A stretch of DNA of 64,000 nucleotides from an uncultured Clostridia bacterium (GTDB lineage Bacteria > Bacillota > Clostridia > Oscillospirales > Oscillospiraceae), in the NCBI GenBank assembly GCA_945915065.1, contig CAMEER010000001.1, positions 62,001 through 126,000 of the forward strand, given 5' to 3'. Position 1 is the first letter of the stretch. Each line of letters opens with the position of its first letter. A program made the translations under genes and the position numbers. The notes under the pieces are model-generated. The model did no database searches and had not been told where the DNA came from. It saw only the letters and a program-made list of their open reading frames with translations. Below are positions 10,100-19,792 of this stretch, piece by piece.

Positions 10100-10462
10100 T
10101 TACAACAGGCCGGGGATATTCAATCCGCCGGTCAGGCTGTTCATGGAATTGCTCATGGCCTCGTCAGCCTGACGCAGCGCCTCGTTGACAGCGGAGATCA
10201 CCAGATCCTGCAGCATTTCCACATCCTGCGGATCCACCGCCTCCGGCTGAATGGTCAGCGCCTTCAGCTCCTTCTTGCCGCTGACTACGGCCTGCACCAC
10301 GCCGCCGCCCACGCTGGCGGTGAAATCGGTGTTCTCCACATCCTCCTGGGCCTTGGCCATCTGCTGCTGCATCTGCATGATCTTCTGCTGCATCTGCTGC
10401 TGGCGCATCATCTGGCCCTGACTGCCGCCAAAGCCGCCTCTTGCACTGTATCCCTTTGCCAT
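10100..10462 (-). CDS. ebfC: YbaB/EbfC family nucleoid-associated protein
   Basis: 120 residues from ATG 10462, which has AAGGAGAC upstream; the longer frame to 10555 would run into dnaX coding sequence. A Gly/Gln/Met-rich N-terminal helix (about residues 12-45) precedes the compact YbaB fold. The family forms DNA-binding dimers and is normally encoded just after dnaX, as here. recR, which often follows, is absent: a terminator comes next. Confidence 0.93.
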   Translation of the reverse strand: MAKGYSARGGFGGSQGQMMRQQQMQQKIMQMQQQMAKAQEDVENTDFTASVGGGVVQAVVSGKKELKALTIQPEAVDPQDVEMLQDLVISAVNEALRQADEAMSNSMNSLTGGLNIPGLL

Positions 10463-10476
10463 ATCGTTTCGTCTCC

Positions 10477-12264
10477 TTATTTGATCTTGAAGTGTTCCAA
10501 TTGTTGTCCTTTTGCCGCCAATTCGTCCAGAGCGTCCGCTTTTGCGCTCTCCCACGGCGGCGTCTCCGCCGATGGGGCAGGTGCGGGCGGAATGGGCGTC
10601 TCCTGCGGCGCGGACGCGGACTGCTTCCCTGCCGCCGCCGGCTTTGCCCCGGATTTGGGCACGCTGCCCACCTCCAGCCGCACCCGGACGGGATGGCCCA
10701 GCTCACCGGCAGTCACCTCACGCAGCACCGACAGCACCGCGGGGTGATCCAGAGAAGTCTTTACAAAGTCGTTCTGGCACAGCACGGTCAGGCAGTCGCC
10801 CTCCAACACGCCGGAGGCCATGTTGAGAAATACCCGGTCCTTTACGCTCAGCCGCCCTTTGTAGTGCTCAATGAGCCGGTCCCACACTGCCGTGTCGCCG
10901 CCGGCCGCTACCGCCGCAGGCGGGGTATCCGCCGCACTTTGCACCGGCGGGGCCTGTTTCGGTCTTGGCGGCGGGGCAGGGGGCGCCTCGTCGGGAATGT
11001 CAAACACCCGCTCGCCGTACTCCTCCGGGAGAGGCGGCGCTTCATACCGGGTCTCGATGGGGGGGTGTTCCACTGGCGGCGCAGGACTGACCACCGCCTG
11101 TTTCGGTGCGGCAGGCGCGGCGCGCACGCCGCTCTCTTCCAGCGCCGCCACCCGTTCCGCCAGCGCCGTCAGGTCGCCGCTGAGGGTCTCGTCGCACAGC
11201 TTCAGCAGACACAGCTCCGCGTCGGTGCGGGGCCGGATGCTGTCGGGCAATGCGGCGCAGCATTGCTGCAGGGTATCGGTCAGATACAAAAACCGGCGCA
11301 TGGGCAGCTGACCGCTCAGCTCCGCCAGTGTCTTTCGGTCGTACAGTCCTGTCAGCAAGGAGCTGCCGCCCTCCGGGGCGGCTTTCATAACGGTCATGTC
11401 CCGGGCGAGGTCGCTCAGCTCGCTCAACAGTGCCGCCACGTCCTTGCCGCCGCGATACAGCTGGTCGAACAGCGCCAGCGCGTCGCCGGTGCGCTGCTCC
11501 AGCACGCACCGCATCAGCTGCACCGTCTGCGCCGCTCCGGCAAGGCCCAGCACCTCCAGCACGGCCCGGCTGTCGATAACGCCCTCCACGGCCCGGCACT
11601 GATCCAGCAGCGACAGCGCGTCCCGCATGGCGCCGTTGGCCATCCGGGCCAGCAGCTCAGCCCCGTCGGAGGACAGGTCGATCTGTTCTTCACCGGCGAT
11701 ATACAGCAGCTGCTGCTGAATATCCCGGGGCAGCAGGCGCTTGAAGGAAAAGCGCTGGCAGCGGGAGAGAATGGTGGCCGGCACCTTGTGCAGCTCGGTG
11801 GTGGCCAGAATGAACAGCAGATGCTCCGGCGGCTCCTCCAGGATCTTCAGCAGCGCGTTGAACGCCGCGATGGACAGCATGTGTACCTCATCGATGATAT
11901 ACACCCGCTTTTTCAGCACGGAGGGGGTGTATACCGCCTCCTCCCGCAGCGCGCGGACCTGATCGACGCCGTTGTTGGAAGCGGCGTCCAGTTCCGTCAC
12001 ATCCAGCAGTGTTCCGCTGTCGATGCCCCGGCAGGCGCCGCAAACGCCGCAGGGCGCGCCGTCTATAGGGTGTTCGCAGTTGACAGCCTTGGCCAGAATG
12101 CGGGCGCAGGTGGTCTTTCCCGTGCCCCGTGTGCCGGTAAAGAGATAGGCATGGCCTACCCGGCCCTCCGCCACCTGATGCTGCAATGTGGAGGTGATGT
12201 GGGCCTGTCCCACTACCTCGGAAAACGTCTTGGGCCGCCATTTGCGGTACAGGGCCTGATACAT
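10477..12264 (-). CDS. dnaX: DNA polymerase III subunit gamma/tau
   Basis: 595 residues from ATG 12264 with AAAGGAGG upstream; the frame reaches back to 12438, but that part is the SRP RNA. Clamp-loader AAA+ features: Walker A GTRGTGKTT (44-52), a four-Cys zinc module (C63 and CGVCGAC, about 72-78), Walker B IIDEVHM, and sensor/SRC motif LSRCQRF. After domain III comes a Pro/Ala-rich linker and a C-terminal DNA-binding region. The product is the ATPase that loads the beta clamp. It lies immediately downstream of the SRP RNA and is followed 14 bp later by ebfC. Confidence 0.96.
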   Translation of the reverse strand: MYQALYRKWRPKTFSEVVGQAHITSTLQHQVAEGRVGHAYLFTGTRGTGKTTCARILAKAVNCEHPIDGAPCGVCGACRGIDSGTLLDVTELDAASNNGVDQVRALREEAVYTPSVLKKRVYIIDEVHMLSIAAFNALLKILEEPPEHLLFILATTELHKVPATILSRCQRFSFKRLLPRDIQQQLLYIAGEEQIDLSSDGAELLARMANGAMRDALSLLDQCRAVEGVIDSRAVLEVLGLAGAAQTVQLMRCVLEQRTGDALALFDQLYRGGKDVAALLSELSDLARDMTVMKAAPEGGSSLLTGLYDRKTLAELSGQLPMRRFLYLTDTLQQCCAALPDSIRPRTDAELCLLKLCDETLSGDLTALAERVAALEESGVRAAPAAPKQAVVSPAPPVEHPPIETRYEAPPLPEEYGERVFDIPDEAPPAPPPRPKQAPPVQSAADTPPAAVAAGGDTAVWDRLIEHYKGRLSVKDRVFLNMASGVLEGDCLTVLCQNDFVKTSLDHPAVLSVLREVTAGELGHPVRVRLEVGSVPKSGAKPAAAGKQSASAPQETPIPPAPAPSAETPPWESAKADALDELAAKGQQLEHFKIK

Positions 12265-12296
12265 CCGGCCGCCTCCTTTCTCGAAAAACGGAAAAA

Positions 12297-12436
12297 GAGT
12301 CCTCCCCACGCAGCTGCGGAACCGGCTCCCTCGCGGCACATGGCTATCCCTCTTAATGCTGCTCGGTTCCCCGCCTGACATGATTCGTGGGCATCCATTG
12401 CGCGAGACCGGCTCCACAGCTGCCTGCGGAGGACTC
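12297..12436 (-). ncRNA. ffs: Signal recognition particle RNA (4.5S/SRP RNA)
   Basis: On the minus strand, about 140 nt whose ends pair (GAGTCCTCC with GGAGGACTC). The apical hairpin carries the universal SRP54-binding core: GTCAGG, stem CGG/CCG, GGAA tetraloop, AGCAGC. It is followed by a T-run at 12292-12296 and preceded by an excellent promoter. SRP RNA next to dnaX is the common Firmicute arrangement. The RNA scaffolds Ffh for co-translational membrane targeting. Confidence 0.92.
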
Positions 12437-12446
12437 ATACCAGCGT

Positions 12447-12475
12447 ATTATACACCAAAGTTTACTGTTTGGCAA
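12447..12475 (-). promoter_or_regulatory. Promoter of SRP RNA (and probably dnaX-ebfC)
   Basis: TTGCCA (12470-12475), 17-bp spacer, consensus TATAAT (12447-12452) on the minus strand. Confidence 0.85.
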
Positions 12476-12496
12476 CAATGAGTTTTCCGCAGGGAC

Positions 12497-12524
12497 TTGC
12501 ATTTTTCCCAAAATGGGCTACAAT
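12497..12524 (+). promoter_or_regulatory. Promoter of the CobW-type GTPase pair
   Basis: TTGCAT (12497-12502), 16-bp spacer, TACAAT (12519-12524), divergent from the SRP RNA promoter. Confidence 0.6.
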
Positions 12525-12580
12525 AGCTTTCAGAAAGAATCACTTGCTGCAACCACAGCAGAAGAAAAGAAGGGTATGAT

Positions 12581-13714
12581 ATGACAAAAATTGACATTAT
12601 TTCCGGTTTTTTGGGTGCGGGTAAGACCACGCTGATCAAAAAGCTGCTGGCCGAGGCCTATCAGGGGGAAAAGCTGGTGCTGATCGAAAACGAGTTCGGC
12701 GAGATCTCCATTGACGGCGGCTTTTTGAAGGACAGCGGCGTGCAGGTCAGTGAGATGTCCTCCGGCTGCATCTGCTGCTCGCTGGTGGGCGATTTCAACA
12801 AGGCACTGAAGGAAGTGCACGAGAAGTACCAACCCGACCGCATCCTCATCGAGCCCTCCGGCGTGGGCAAGCTCAGCGATGTGATCGTGGCGGTGGAGAA
12901 CACCGTCAAGGATGTGCCGGACATGAAGCTCAACAGCTTCGTCACCGTGGCCGATGCCGGCAAGGTGAAGGTCTATATGAAGAACTTCGGCGAGTTCTAT
13001 AACAACCAGATCGAGTCCGCCGGTACCGTTATCCTCAGCCGTACCCAGAAGCTGTCTCAGGAGAAGCTGGAGGCGGCTGCCGCCCTGCTGCGCCAGAAGA
13101 ACCCCACCGCCGCCATCATCACCACCCCCTGGGATCAGATTGACGGCAAAACCATTCTGGCCGCCGTGGAAAAGGTGTCGCTGGCCGACGAGATGCTGGA
13201 GAAGATGCGCGCCGAGCATGAGGCCGACGAGCACGAACACGAGCATCATCACCACCACGACCATGATGACCACGATCACGACCATTGCTGCCATCATCAC
13301 GATGACCATGATGACGATGACGACCATGAAGAACATCATCACCATGACCACCACGACCATGATCACGAGTGCTGCCACCACGACCATGACCACGACCACG
13401 ACCATTGCTGCGACCATGACCATCACCACCATCACCATGCCGACGAGGTGTTCACCTCCTGGGGCGAGGAGACGGTGAAACCCTTTACCGAGCCGCAGCT
13501 CCACCAGATCCTCACGGCGCTGGATGGCGGCGACTATGGCCAGATCGTCCGTGCCAAGGGCATTGTGCCCGCTGGCGACGGCAAGTGGCTTCACTTCGAC
13601 TATGTGCCGGAGGAGCATGAGGTGCGCTTCGGCCCTGCCGACTACACCGGCCGCCTGTGCGTGATCGGCGCCCATCTGGACGAGCATAAGCTCCATGAGC
13701 TGTTCGGCCTGTAA
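12581..13714 (+). CDS. CobW/COG0523 family GTPase with long His-rich metal-binding loop
   Basis: 377 residues. Walker A GFLGAGKTT (9-17), the ENEFGE switch region, and the metal site CxCC (C63-x-C65-C66) identify a COG0523 metallochaperone GTPase. Between the G domain and the CobW_C domain is an extraordinary insert (about 212-286) made almost only of His and Asp/Glu with three Cys-Cys pairs (236-237, 264-265, 276-277). The usual NKxD base-recognition motif is not obvious (SRTQ at that place). Members deliver Zn, Co or Ni; in this neighbourhood nickel or zinc for metalloenzymes is plausible but unproven. It is followed 15 bp later by a second family member. Confidence 0.88.
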   Translation: MTKIDIISGFLGAGKTTLIKKLLAEAYQGEKLVLIENEFGEISIDGGFLKDSGVQVSEMSSGCICCSLVGDFNKALKEVHEKYQPDRILIEPSGVGKLSDVIVAVENTVKDVPDMKLNSFVTVADAGKVKVYMKNFGEFYNNQIESAGTVILSRTQKLSQEKLEAAAALLRQKNPTAAIITTPWDQIDGKTILAAVEKVSLADEMLEKMRAEHEADEHEHEHHHHHDHDDHDHDHCCHHHDDHDDDDDHEEHHHHDHHDHDHECCHHDHDHDHDHCCDHDHHHHHHADEVFTSWGEETVKPFTEPQLHQILTALDGGDYGQIVRAKGIVPAGDGKWLHFDYVPEEHEVRFGPADYTGRLCVIGAHLDEHKLHELFGL

Positions 13715-13729
13715 GGAGAACACAGTTTT

Positions 13730-14659
13730 ATGGATATTCCTGTTTACCTCATTGCCGGCTTTCTGGACGCCGGTAAGACCGACTTCATCAACGGTATCCT
13801 GCGGGACGGCTTTGCCAGGGAGGACCGCACGCTGCTGATCTGCTGCGAGGAAGGCGAGAACGAATACGATCCCAAGGCGCTGGACAACGTGTTCACCTAT
13901 ACCATCGACGACCCGGAGCAGATGACCCCGGCCCTGTTCAAGAAGCTGGAAAAGCAGTACAAGCCCCAGCAGGTCATCATGGAGTACAACGGCATGTGGC
14001 AGCTGGAGCCGCTGTACCGCACGGGTCTGCCGGCCAACTGGATCCTGTACCAGATCATGGTGCTGGTGGACGCCAACACCTTTGAGATGTACGTCCGCAA
14101 CATGGGCCAGCTGATGATGGAGAAGATCGCCAACGCCGACCTGCTGATCTTCAACCGCTGCAACGCGGAGCTGCGGCAGCAGCTGCGCAGCCGCAACCTG
14201 AAGATGGTCAACCGCCGCGCCGACATCTATCTGGAGAACGCCGACGGCACCAGCGAGGAGTATATGACCCCCGACATGTCCCCTTTCGACCTGAGCAGCG
14301 GCCATCTGGACCTGCCCGACGAGGAGTACGGCGTGTGGTATGTGGACCTGATGGACAACACGGATCGCTACGAGGGCATCACCGTTACCTTCAAGGCGCT
14401 GATGTGCCACTCCAGGAAGTTCAAGGGCGTCCATTGTCCCGGCCGCTTCGCCATGGTCTGCTGCGAAAACGACATGCAGTTCCTGGCGCTGGTGTGCAAG
14501 GGCGAGGGACTGGAGAAGTTCAAAAACCGTGACTGGGTGGAGCTGACCGCCACCGTTCACAAGGAGAACTGCGCCGCCTATCAGGGGGACGGACCGGTGC
14601 TGTATGTCTCCGACATCCACGCCACGGAGAAGCCCCAAAACGAAGTGGTCAGCTTCTGA
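13730..14659 (+). CDS. CobW-like GTPase paralogue with C-terminal DUF1980-like domain
   Basis: 309 residues. Walker A is present as GFLDAGKTD (10-18), but the CxCC metal motif of canonical COG0523 proteins is missing; an ICCEEGENEYD stretch lies where the switch region is expected. The last 110 residues (with CPGRFAMVCC and a closing NRDWVELTATV stretch) resemble the conserved tail of DUF1980/TIGR03943 proteins, which are often encoded beside CobW GTPases. It lies 15 bp after the His-rich CobW gene, in one transcript ending at a strong terminator, so the two probably act together in metal handling. Confidence 0.8.
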   Translation: MDIPVYLIAGFLDAGKTDFINGILRDGFAREDRTLLICCEEGENEYDPKALDNVFTYTIDDPEQMTPALFKKLEKQYKPQQVIMEYNGMWQLEPLYRTGLPANWILYQIMVLVDANTFEMYVRNMGQLMMEKIANADLLIFNRCNAELRQQLRSRNLKMVNRRADIYLENADGTSEEYMTPDMSPFDLSSGHLDLPDEEYGVWYVDLMDNTDRYEGITVTFKALMCHSRKFKGVHCPGRFAMVCCENDMQFLALVCKGEGLEKFKNRDWVELTATVHKENCAAYQGDGPVLYVSDIHATEKPQNEVVSF

Positions 14660-14669
14660 ATCGCATAAA

Positions 14670-14701
14670 AATTCCGTTTCCGAAAGGAAACGGAATTTTT
14701 G
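14670..14701. terminator. Terminator after the CobW pair
   Basis: Stem ATTCCGTTTCC / GGAAACGGAAT with a GAAA loop and T-run. It is symmetric enough to serve the convergent small gene as well. Confidence 0.9.
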
Positions 14702-14750
14702 CTGTATCAACGCTTCGACCCGAACCGGGGCCGGGATATGGTTCGCTGCG

Positions 14751-14921
14751 TTATTGTTTCCGGGCGGTGCGGTATTCATCGCCGGGCCGCCAATAGGGGC
14801 ACGCTTCGCTGTGACCGGATAAAAACCGCGCCATCTCGTCCTCGTCCAGATCCATCTCGCACACATAGTCGTCGTATGCCTCGTCATAGTTGTAAAACGC
14901 GCAGCTTTCGCATTTGTCCAC
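14751..14921 (-). CDS. Small four-Cys protein (DUF6472-like)
   Basis: 56 residues from GTG 14921, which has GGAAAGGGGG upstream; the in-frame ATG at 15029 would lie inside the neighbouring coding region. The peptide has a CxxC (KCESC) plus two later Cys, and is strongly acidic (DEAYDDY, DLDEDEMARF). That pattern suggests a small metal- or Fe-S-binding protein common in Clostridia. Its role is unknown. It follows the SSB-like gene by 58 bp on the same strand. Confidence 0.7.
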   Translation of the reverse strand: MDKCESCAFYNYDEAYDDYVCEMDLDEDEMARFLSGHSEACPYWRPGDEYRTARKQ

Positions 14922-14979
14922 GGTGTGCGCCCCCTTTCCGATGCCGCCATTATACGGCGTGGGAGGGCGGCGCGTCAAG

Positions 14980-15594
14980 TCAGAACAAAAACTCCTCCAG
15001 CAGCGCCGGACGCATGATGGACACCTCATAGGCGGTGCGCTCCGTGGACACGCCGTTTTCCACCTTGGTGTATGTACGGCTCTGGATCCGCCCCTCCACC
15101 GTCAGACGGTCGCCGGTGGTCATGGAGGCGGTCTGCTGGGCCACGGCGCCCCACGCGATGCAGGGCAGATAGTCGGCCCGCCCGTAGCGGCGGTTCACCG
15201 CCAGCAGCAGATCACAGATCTCCCGGCCCAGAGGCGTGCGCCGCAGTACCGGCGGCTTGCACAGCGTGCCGGACAACTGGATCAGATTGAAGGGCGTCTC
15301 GCCGCCGGTCTCCAGCGTGTGGGCGAACACGGAGATCACCAGCCGGCTGCCCAGTCCGCTCTTGTTGTTGAAGGAGCGCAACTGTCCCCGCACGGTGACG
15401 GTGTCGCCCACCGACAGCGGCACGATCCCCAGCTGCGGCGCCGAGATGATAACGGCCAGCTTGTCCGCAAGACCGCTGAGCCGCTCCACCGACAGCGTGA
15501 ATTTATAGAAGGAAAGCCCGTGATTGGTATGGCTCAGCACCGGCGCGCTGTCCACCGTGCCGCACAGCTGTACGCGGTTGAAGTTATTGTCCAT
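14980..15594 (-). CDS. Tandem OB-fold single-strand-binding-like protein
   Basis: 204 residues that divide into two similar halves, each opening like an SSB/PriB OB-fold: NRVQLCGTVDSAPVLS at about 6 and NLIQLSGTLCKPPVLR at about 103, each followed by a TVRGQL / TVEGRI strand. The acidic, Pro-Phe-ending tail of replicative SSB is absent (it ends LLEEFLF). A duplicated OB protein could bind ssDNA or serve as a primosome-type accessory factor. It is divergent from a radical SAM gene. Family membership is fairly sure; its role is not. Confidence 0.75.
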   Translation of the reverse strand: MDNNFNRVQLCGTVDSAPVLSHTNHGLSFYKFTLSVERLSGLADKLAVIISAPQLGIVPLSVGDTVTVRGQLRSFNNKSGLGSRLVISVFAHTLETGGETPFNLIQLSGTLCKPPVLRRTPLGREICDLLLAVNRRYGRADYLPCIAWGAVAQQTASMTTGDRLTVEGRIQSRTYTKVENGVSTERTAYEVSIMRPALLEEFLF

Positions 15595-15710
15595 GTGATG
15601 TCCACCTCGTTTGTTGATATGCCACAGCCTATGCGCCGGTGCGAAAGAATATGCTTTTCAAACCCATCGCTTTCTGGTATACTGGAGAAAACAGTGGGGA
15701 GGAACTTACC

Positions 15711-16577
15711 ATGCGTTACAAAGGAAAGGTCTACCGTCCGCCCAGTGAAGCCTACAGCCTCATCGTTCAGGTGACCTACGGCTGCAGCCATAACGGCTGC
15801 GCGTTCTGTGATATGTACGACGACAAGCACTTCGCCATGCGGCCCATGGAGGAGATCCGGGAGGATTTTGAAATGGCCCGGCAGGTGTACCGCCATGTGG
15901 AGCGTGTCTTTCTGGCGGACGGCGACGCGCTGATGCGGAAAACCGACGATCTGGTGCAGATCCTGGGGCTGATCTACGGCCTGTTTCCGGAGTGCCAGAG
16001 GGTGACCTGCTATGCCTCGCCCACCAGCCTGCAGATCAAATCGGAGGATGACCTGCGGCTTTTGCGGCAGAAGGGCCTGCAAATGGTCTACATGGGGCTG
16101 GAGTCCGGCTGCGACGCGGTGCTGGAGCGGATGAACAAAGGCCACAACGCCGCCGCTATTGTGGCGGCGGGGCAAAAGGCCCGGCGCTGCGGCATGGCGC
16201 TGTCGGTAACGGCCATCTCCGGCCTTGGCAGCGTGGAGCTGTGGCGGGAGCACGCCATCGGCACGGCGGAGGCCCTCAGCGCCATGAAGCCGGAGTATAT
16301 CGGCCTGCTGACGCTGATGGTGGAGCACGGCACGCCACTGGAGCAGTGGGTGCGCTCAGGGGAGTTTACCCTGCTCAGCCCGGTGGAGGTGCTCAAAGAG
16401 ACGGAGCTGTTCCTGCAGCACATCGACGCTGAGGGCAGCGTGTTCCGCATGAACCATGCCAGCAATTACCTGACGCTGAAGGGCACCCTGAACCGTGACC
16501 GTCAGGCGCTGCTGGACAAGGTGCAGACGGGCCTCACCGGCGCCGGACTGAAGCCGGAGTTTATGCGGGCGCTGTAA
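15711..16577 (+). CDS. Radical SAM protein (Elp3/B12-like core)
   Basis: 288 residues from ATG 15711 with GGGGAGG upstream; the open frame continues back to 15639 without a better site. The cluster motif is C25-x4-C30-x2-C33 (GCSHNGCAFC), a spacing typical of one conserved family in anaerobes. It is followed by a GLESGCDAVLERM segment like the SAM-binding beta-5 region. No B12 domain is visible. The substrate is unknown. A TATACT box lies at 15678-15683. Confidence 0.85.
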   Translation: MRYKGKVYRPPSEAYSLIVQVTYGCSHNGCAFCDMYDDKHFAMRPMEEIREDFEMARQVYRHVERVFLADGDALMRKTDDLVQILGLIYGLFPECQRVTCYASPTSLQIKSEDDLRLLRQKGLQMVYMGLESGCDAVLERMNKGHNAAAIVAAGQKARRCGMALSVTAISGLGSVELWREHAIGTAEALSAMKPEYIGLLTLMVEHGTPLEQWVRSGEFTLLSPVEVLKETELFLQHIDAEGSVFRMNHASNYLTLKGTLNRDRQALLDKVQTGLTGAGLKPEFMRAL

Positions 16578-16624
16578 GAACGGGCTGTTTTCCATAAAAA
16601 GACCGCCTTTTTACACAAAAAGAC

Positions 16625-16653
16625 TTGACATTCTTTGTCACGAGTGCTAAAGT
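16625..16653 (+). promoter_or_regulatory. Promoter of the T-box / trpS-trpB2 transcript
   Basis: Consensus TTGACA (16625-16630), 17-bp spacer, TAAAGT (16648-16653). Confidence 0.8.
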
Positions 16654-16659
16654 ACGTTC

Positions 16660-16950
16660 ATACCAAAAACCGTTGAGTAAGAGGAGTATCCGTACAGGAA
16701 CCTTTCAGAGAGCCGCGTATTTGGTGGGAGCGGGGCAGTGGAATGTACGGTGAATGGACTTACGAGGGCGGGGAGAAAGCTCAGACTACGGAGCGAGTAA
16801 TACCCGACGGCAGCCGCGGCCGTTATCCCGGCGGAGCGCATGATGGTGCGTGCAGAGCGGGCGATTTTACGCCAATGTGGGTGGTACCGCAGGATTTGTT
16901 GTTTCACATCCTGTCCCATGGGATTTCCATGGGACAGGATGTTTTTTTGT
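16660..16950 (+). promoter_or_regulatory. T-box riboswitch, tryptophan-specific
   Basis: The leader holds Stem I sequences (AGTAAGAGGAGTA, CAGAGAG), a specifier bulge with codon TGG at 16755-16757 in a GAATGGAC context, and the T-box core GGGTGGTACCGC (16879-16890). It closes with a terminator stem (16907-16921 with 16927-16941) followed by seven T. Uncharged tRNA-Trp would pair with UGG and stabilise the antiterminator, switching on trpS and the gene behind it. Confidence 0.93.
16907..16948 (+). terminator. T-box regulatory terminator
   Basis: A fifteen-pair stem with a five-base loop and a T7 tract directly ahead of trpS. It competes with the T-box antiterminator. Confidence 0.9.
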
Positions 16951-16965
16951 TTTTAAAATCGTTGA

Positions 16966-18030
<1,065 letters not shown>

Positions 18031-18071
18031 GAAAGCAACGATATCAATAATAAATAAAGGAGAAAAGTACC

Positions 18072-19463
18072 ATGAAAGAGCTGAAAGACAGAAACATCCC
18101 CTACAAGATTTACCTCACCGAGGATGAGATGCCCAAATATTGGTATAACGTCCGGGCGGACATGACCAACAAGCCCGCGCCGCTGCTGAACCCCGCCACA
18201 CTCCAGCCCATGACCGCCGAGGAGCTGGGCGGTGTGTTCTGCGCCGAACTGGTGAAGCAGGAGCTGGACGATACCACCGCCTATTTTGAGATCCCCGAGG
18301 ACATCCGCAACTTCTACAAAATGTACCGTCCCTCTCCGTTGGTACGGGCTTACTGCCTGGAGGAGCAGCTTCAGACCCCGGCGAAGATCTACTATAAGTT
18401 CGAGGGCAACAACACCTCCGGCAGCCACAAGCTGAACTCCGCCATTGCCCAGGCCTACTATGCCAAGCAGCAGGGACTCAAGGGCGTCACCACCGAGACC
18501 GGTGCCGGCCAGTGGGGCACGGCCCTCAGCATGGCCTGCGCCTATCTGGGACTGGACTGTAAGGTGTTCATGGTGAAGTGCTCCTATGAGCAGAAGCCCT
18601 TCCGCCGTGAGGTCATGCGCACCTACGGCGCCGACGTGACACCGTCCCCCTCCATGACCACTGAGGTGGGCCGCAAGATTCTGGCGGAGTTCCCCGAAAC
18701 CACCGGCTCTCTGGGCTGCGCCATCAGCGAAGCGGTGGAGGCCGCCACCACCCGGGATGGCTATCGCTATGTGCTGGGCAGCGTTCTCAATCAAGTGCTG
18801 CTGCACCAGTCCGTCATCGGCCTTGAGACCCAGACGGCGCTGGAGAAGTACGGCATCAAGCCCGACATCATCATCGGCTGCGCCGGCGGCGGCTCCAATC
18901 TGGGCGGTCTGATCTCCCCCTTCGTGGGCCAGATGCTCCGGGGCGAAGCAAACTACCGCGTCATCGCCGTGGAGCCCGCCTCCTGCCCCAGTCTGACCCG
19001 GGGCAAGTTCCGCTACGACTTCTGCGACACCGGCATGATCTGCCCCATGGCCAAGATGTACACCCTGGGCAGCGGCTTCATTCCCTCGGCCAACCACGCC
19101 GGCGGCCTGCGCTACCACGGCATGAGCGGCATTGTCAGCCAGCTGTACCACGACGGCTATCTGGAGGCCCGCAGTGTGGAGCAGACCAGCGTCTTTGCGG
19201 CGGCGGAGCAGTTTGCCCGCTGCGAGGGCATCCTGCCTGCGCCGGAGAGCAGCCATGCGATCCGTGTGGCCATTGACGAGGCCGTCAAGTGCCGCGAGAC
19301 CGGCGAGGCCAAGACCATCGTCTTTGGCCTGACAGGCACCGGCTACTTCGACATGGTGGCCTACGGCAAGTATAACGACGGCGACATGGGTGACCAGATC
19401 CCCACCGACGCCGATCTGGAAAAGGGCTTCGCCACCATTCCCAGCTTCCCCGGCAACGAATGA
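18072..19463 (+). CDS. trpB2: Tryptophan synthase beta chain 2 (TrpB2-type)
   Basis: 463 residues, longer than TrpB1 (about 400) and with the TrpB2-specific N-terminal extension. The PLP lysine lies in SGSHKLNSA (K120), and the phosphate-binding loop is CAGGGSNLGG. The enzyme makes L-tryptophan from indole and serine (or phosphoserine in some members). No trpA or other trp gene is adjacent. It follows trpS without a terminator, so it should share the Trp T-box. This fits scavenging of external indole rather than a full pathway. Confidence 0.92.
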   Translation: MKELKDRNIPYKIYLTEDEMPKYWYNVRADMTNKPAPLLNPATLQPMTAEELGGVFCAELVKQELDDTTAYFEIPEDIRNFYKMYRPSPLVRAYCLEEQLQTPAKIYYKFEGNNTSGSHKLNSAIAQAYYAKQQGLKGVTTETGAGQWGTALSMACAYLGLDCKVFMVKCSYEQKPFRREVMRTYGADVTPSPSMTTEVGRKILAEFPETTGSLGCAISEAVEAATTRDGYRYVLGSVLNQVLLHQSVIGLETQTALEKYGIKPDIIIGCAGGGSNLGGLISPFVGQMLRGEANYRVIAVEPASCPSLTRGKFRYDFCDTGMICPMAKMYTLGSGFIPSANHAGGLRYHGMSGIVSQLYHDGYLEARSVEQTSVFAAAEQFARCEGILPAPESSHAIRVAIDEAVKCRETGEAKTIVFGLTGTGYFDMVAYGKYNDGDMGDQIPTDADLEKGFATIPSFPGNE

Positions 19464-19483
19464 TCACCCTTGACTGCGGCGAA

Positions 19484-19518
19484 AAACAGCAGGAGCTTTA
19501 CATGGCTCCTGCTGTTTT
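19484..19518 (+). terminator. Terminator after trpB2
   Basis: Stem AAACAGCAGGAGC / GCTCCTGCTGTTT with a short loop and TTTTCTTCT tail. Confidence 0.85.
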
Positions 19519-19646
19519 CTTCTCAAGAAAAAATGTCTTGTCGGGACGATTGACAACATATCACGGATACGGAGAAATTTGTCTGAAATGGCGCGGGAAT
19601 AGAGTAAATTTTTTCTAAGATGACGCATAAAATTCCATATCTGTTG

Positions 19647-19675
19647 TTGACAACCACCCCATACTTTGTTAAAGT
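19647..19675 (+). promoter_or_regulatory. Promoter of cooS-cooC-acsB
   Basis: TTGACA (19647-19652), 17-bp spacer, TAAAGT (19670-19675). About 110 nt of leader precede the TTG start. I see no riboswitch in the 19519-19792 gap. Confidence 0.8.
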
Positions 19676-19792
19676 AATGTCAATGATGAAGGTGAGAGGA
19701 ACCAACATCGGAAAAAGCAATATGGGCATATAAGCAGGCTGCACACCATATGGACGGTGGCGCGGCGAAAAAACCATTAGGAGGATTACACA

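Noticed and set aside
12265-12438. N-terminal extension of dnaX
   Set aside because: This stretch is the SRP RNA with its conserved GGAA-tetraloop core, and dnaX has an ideal site at 12264.
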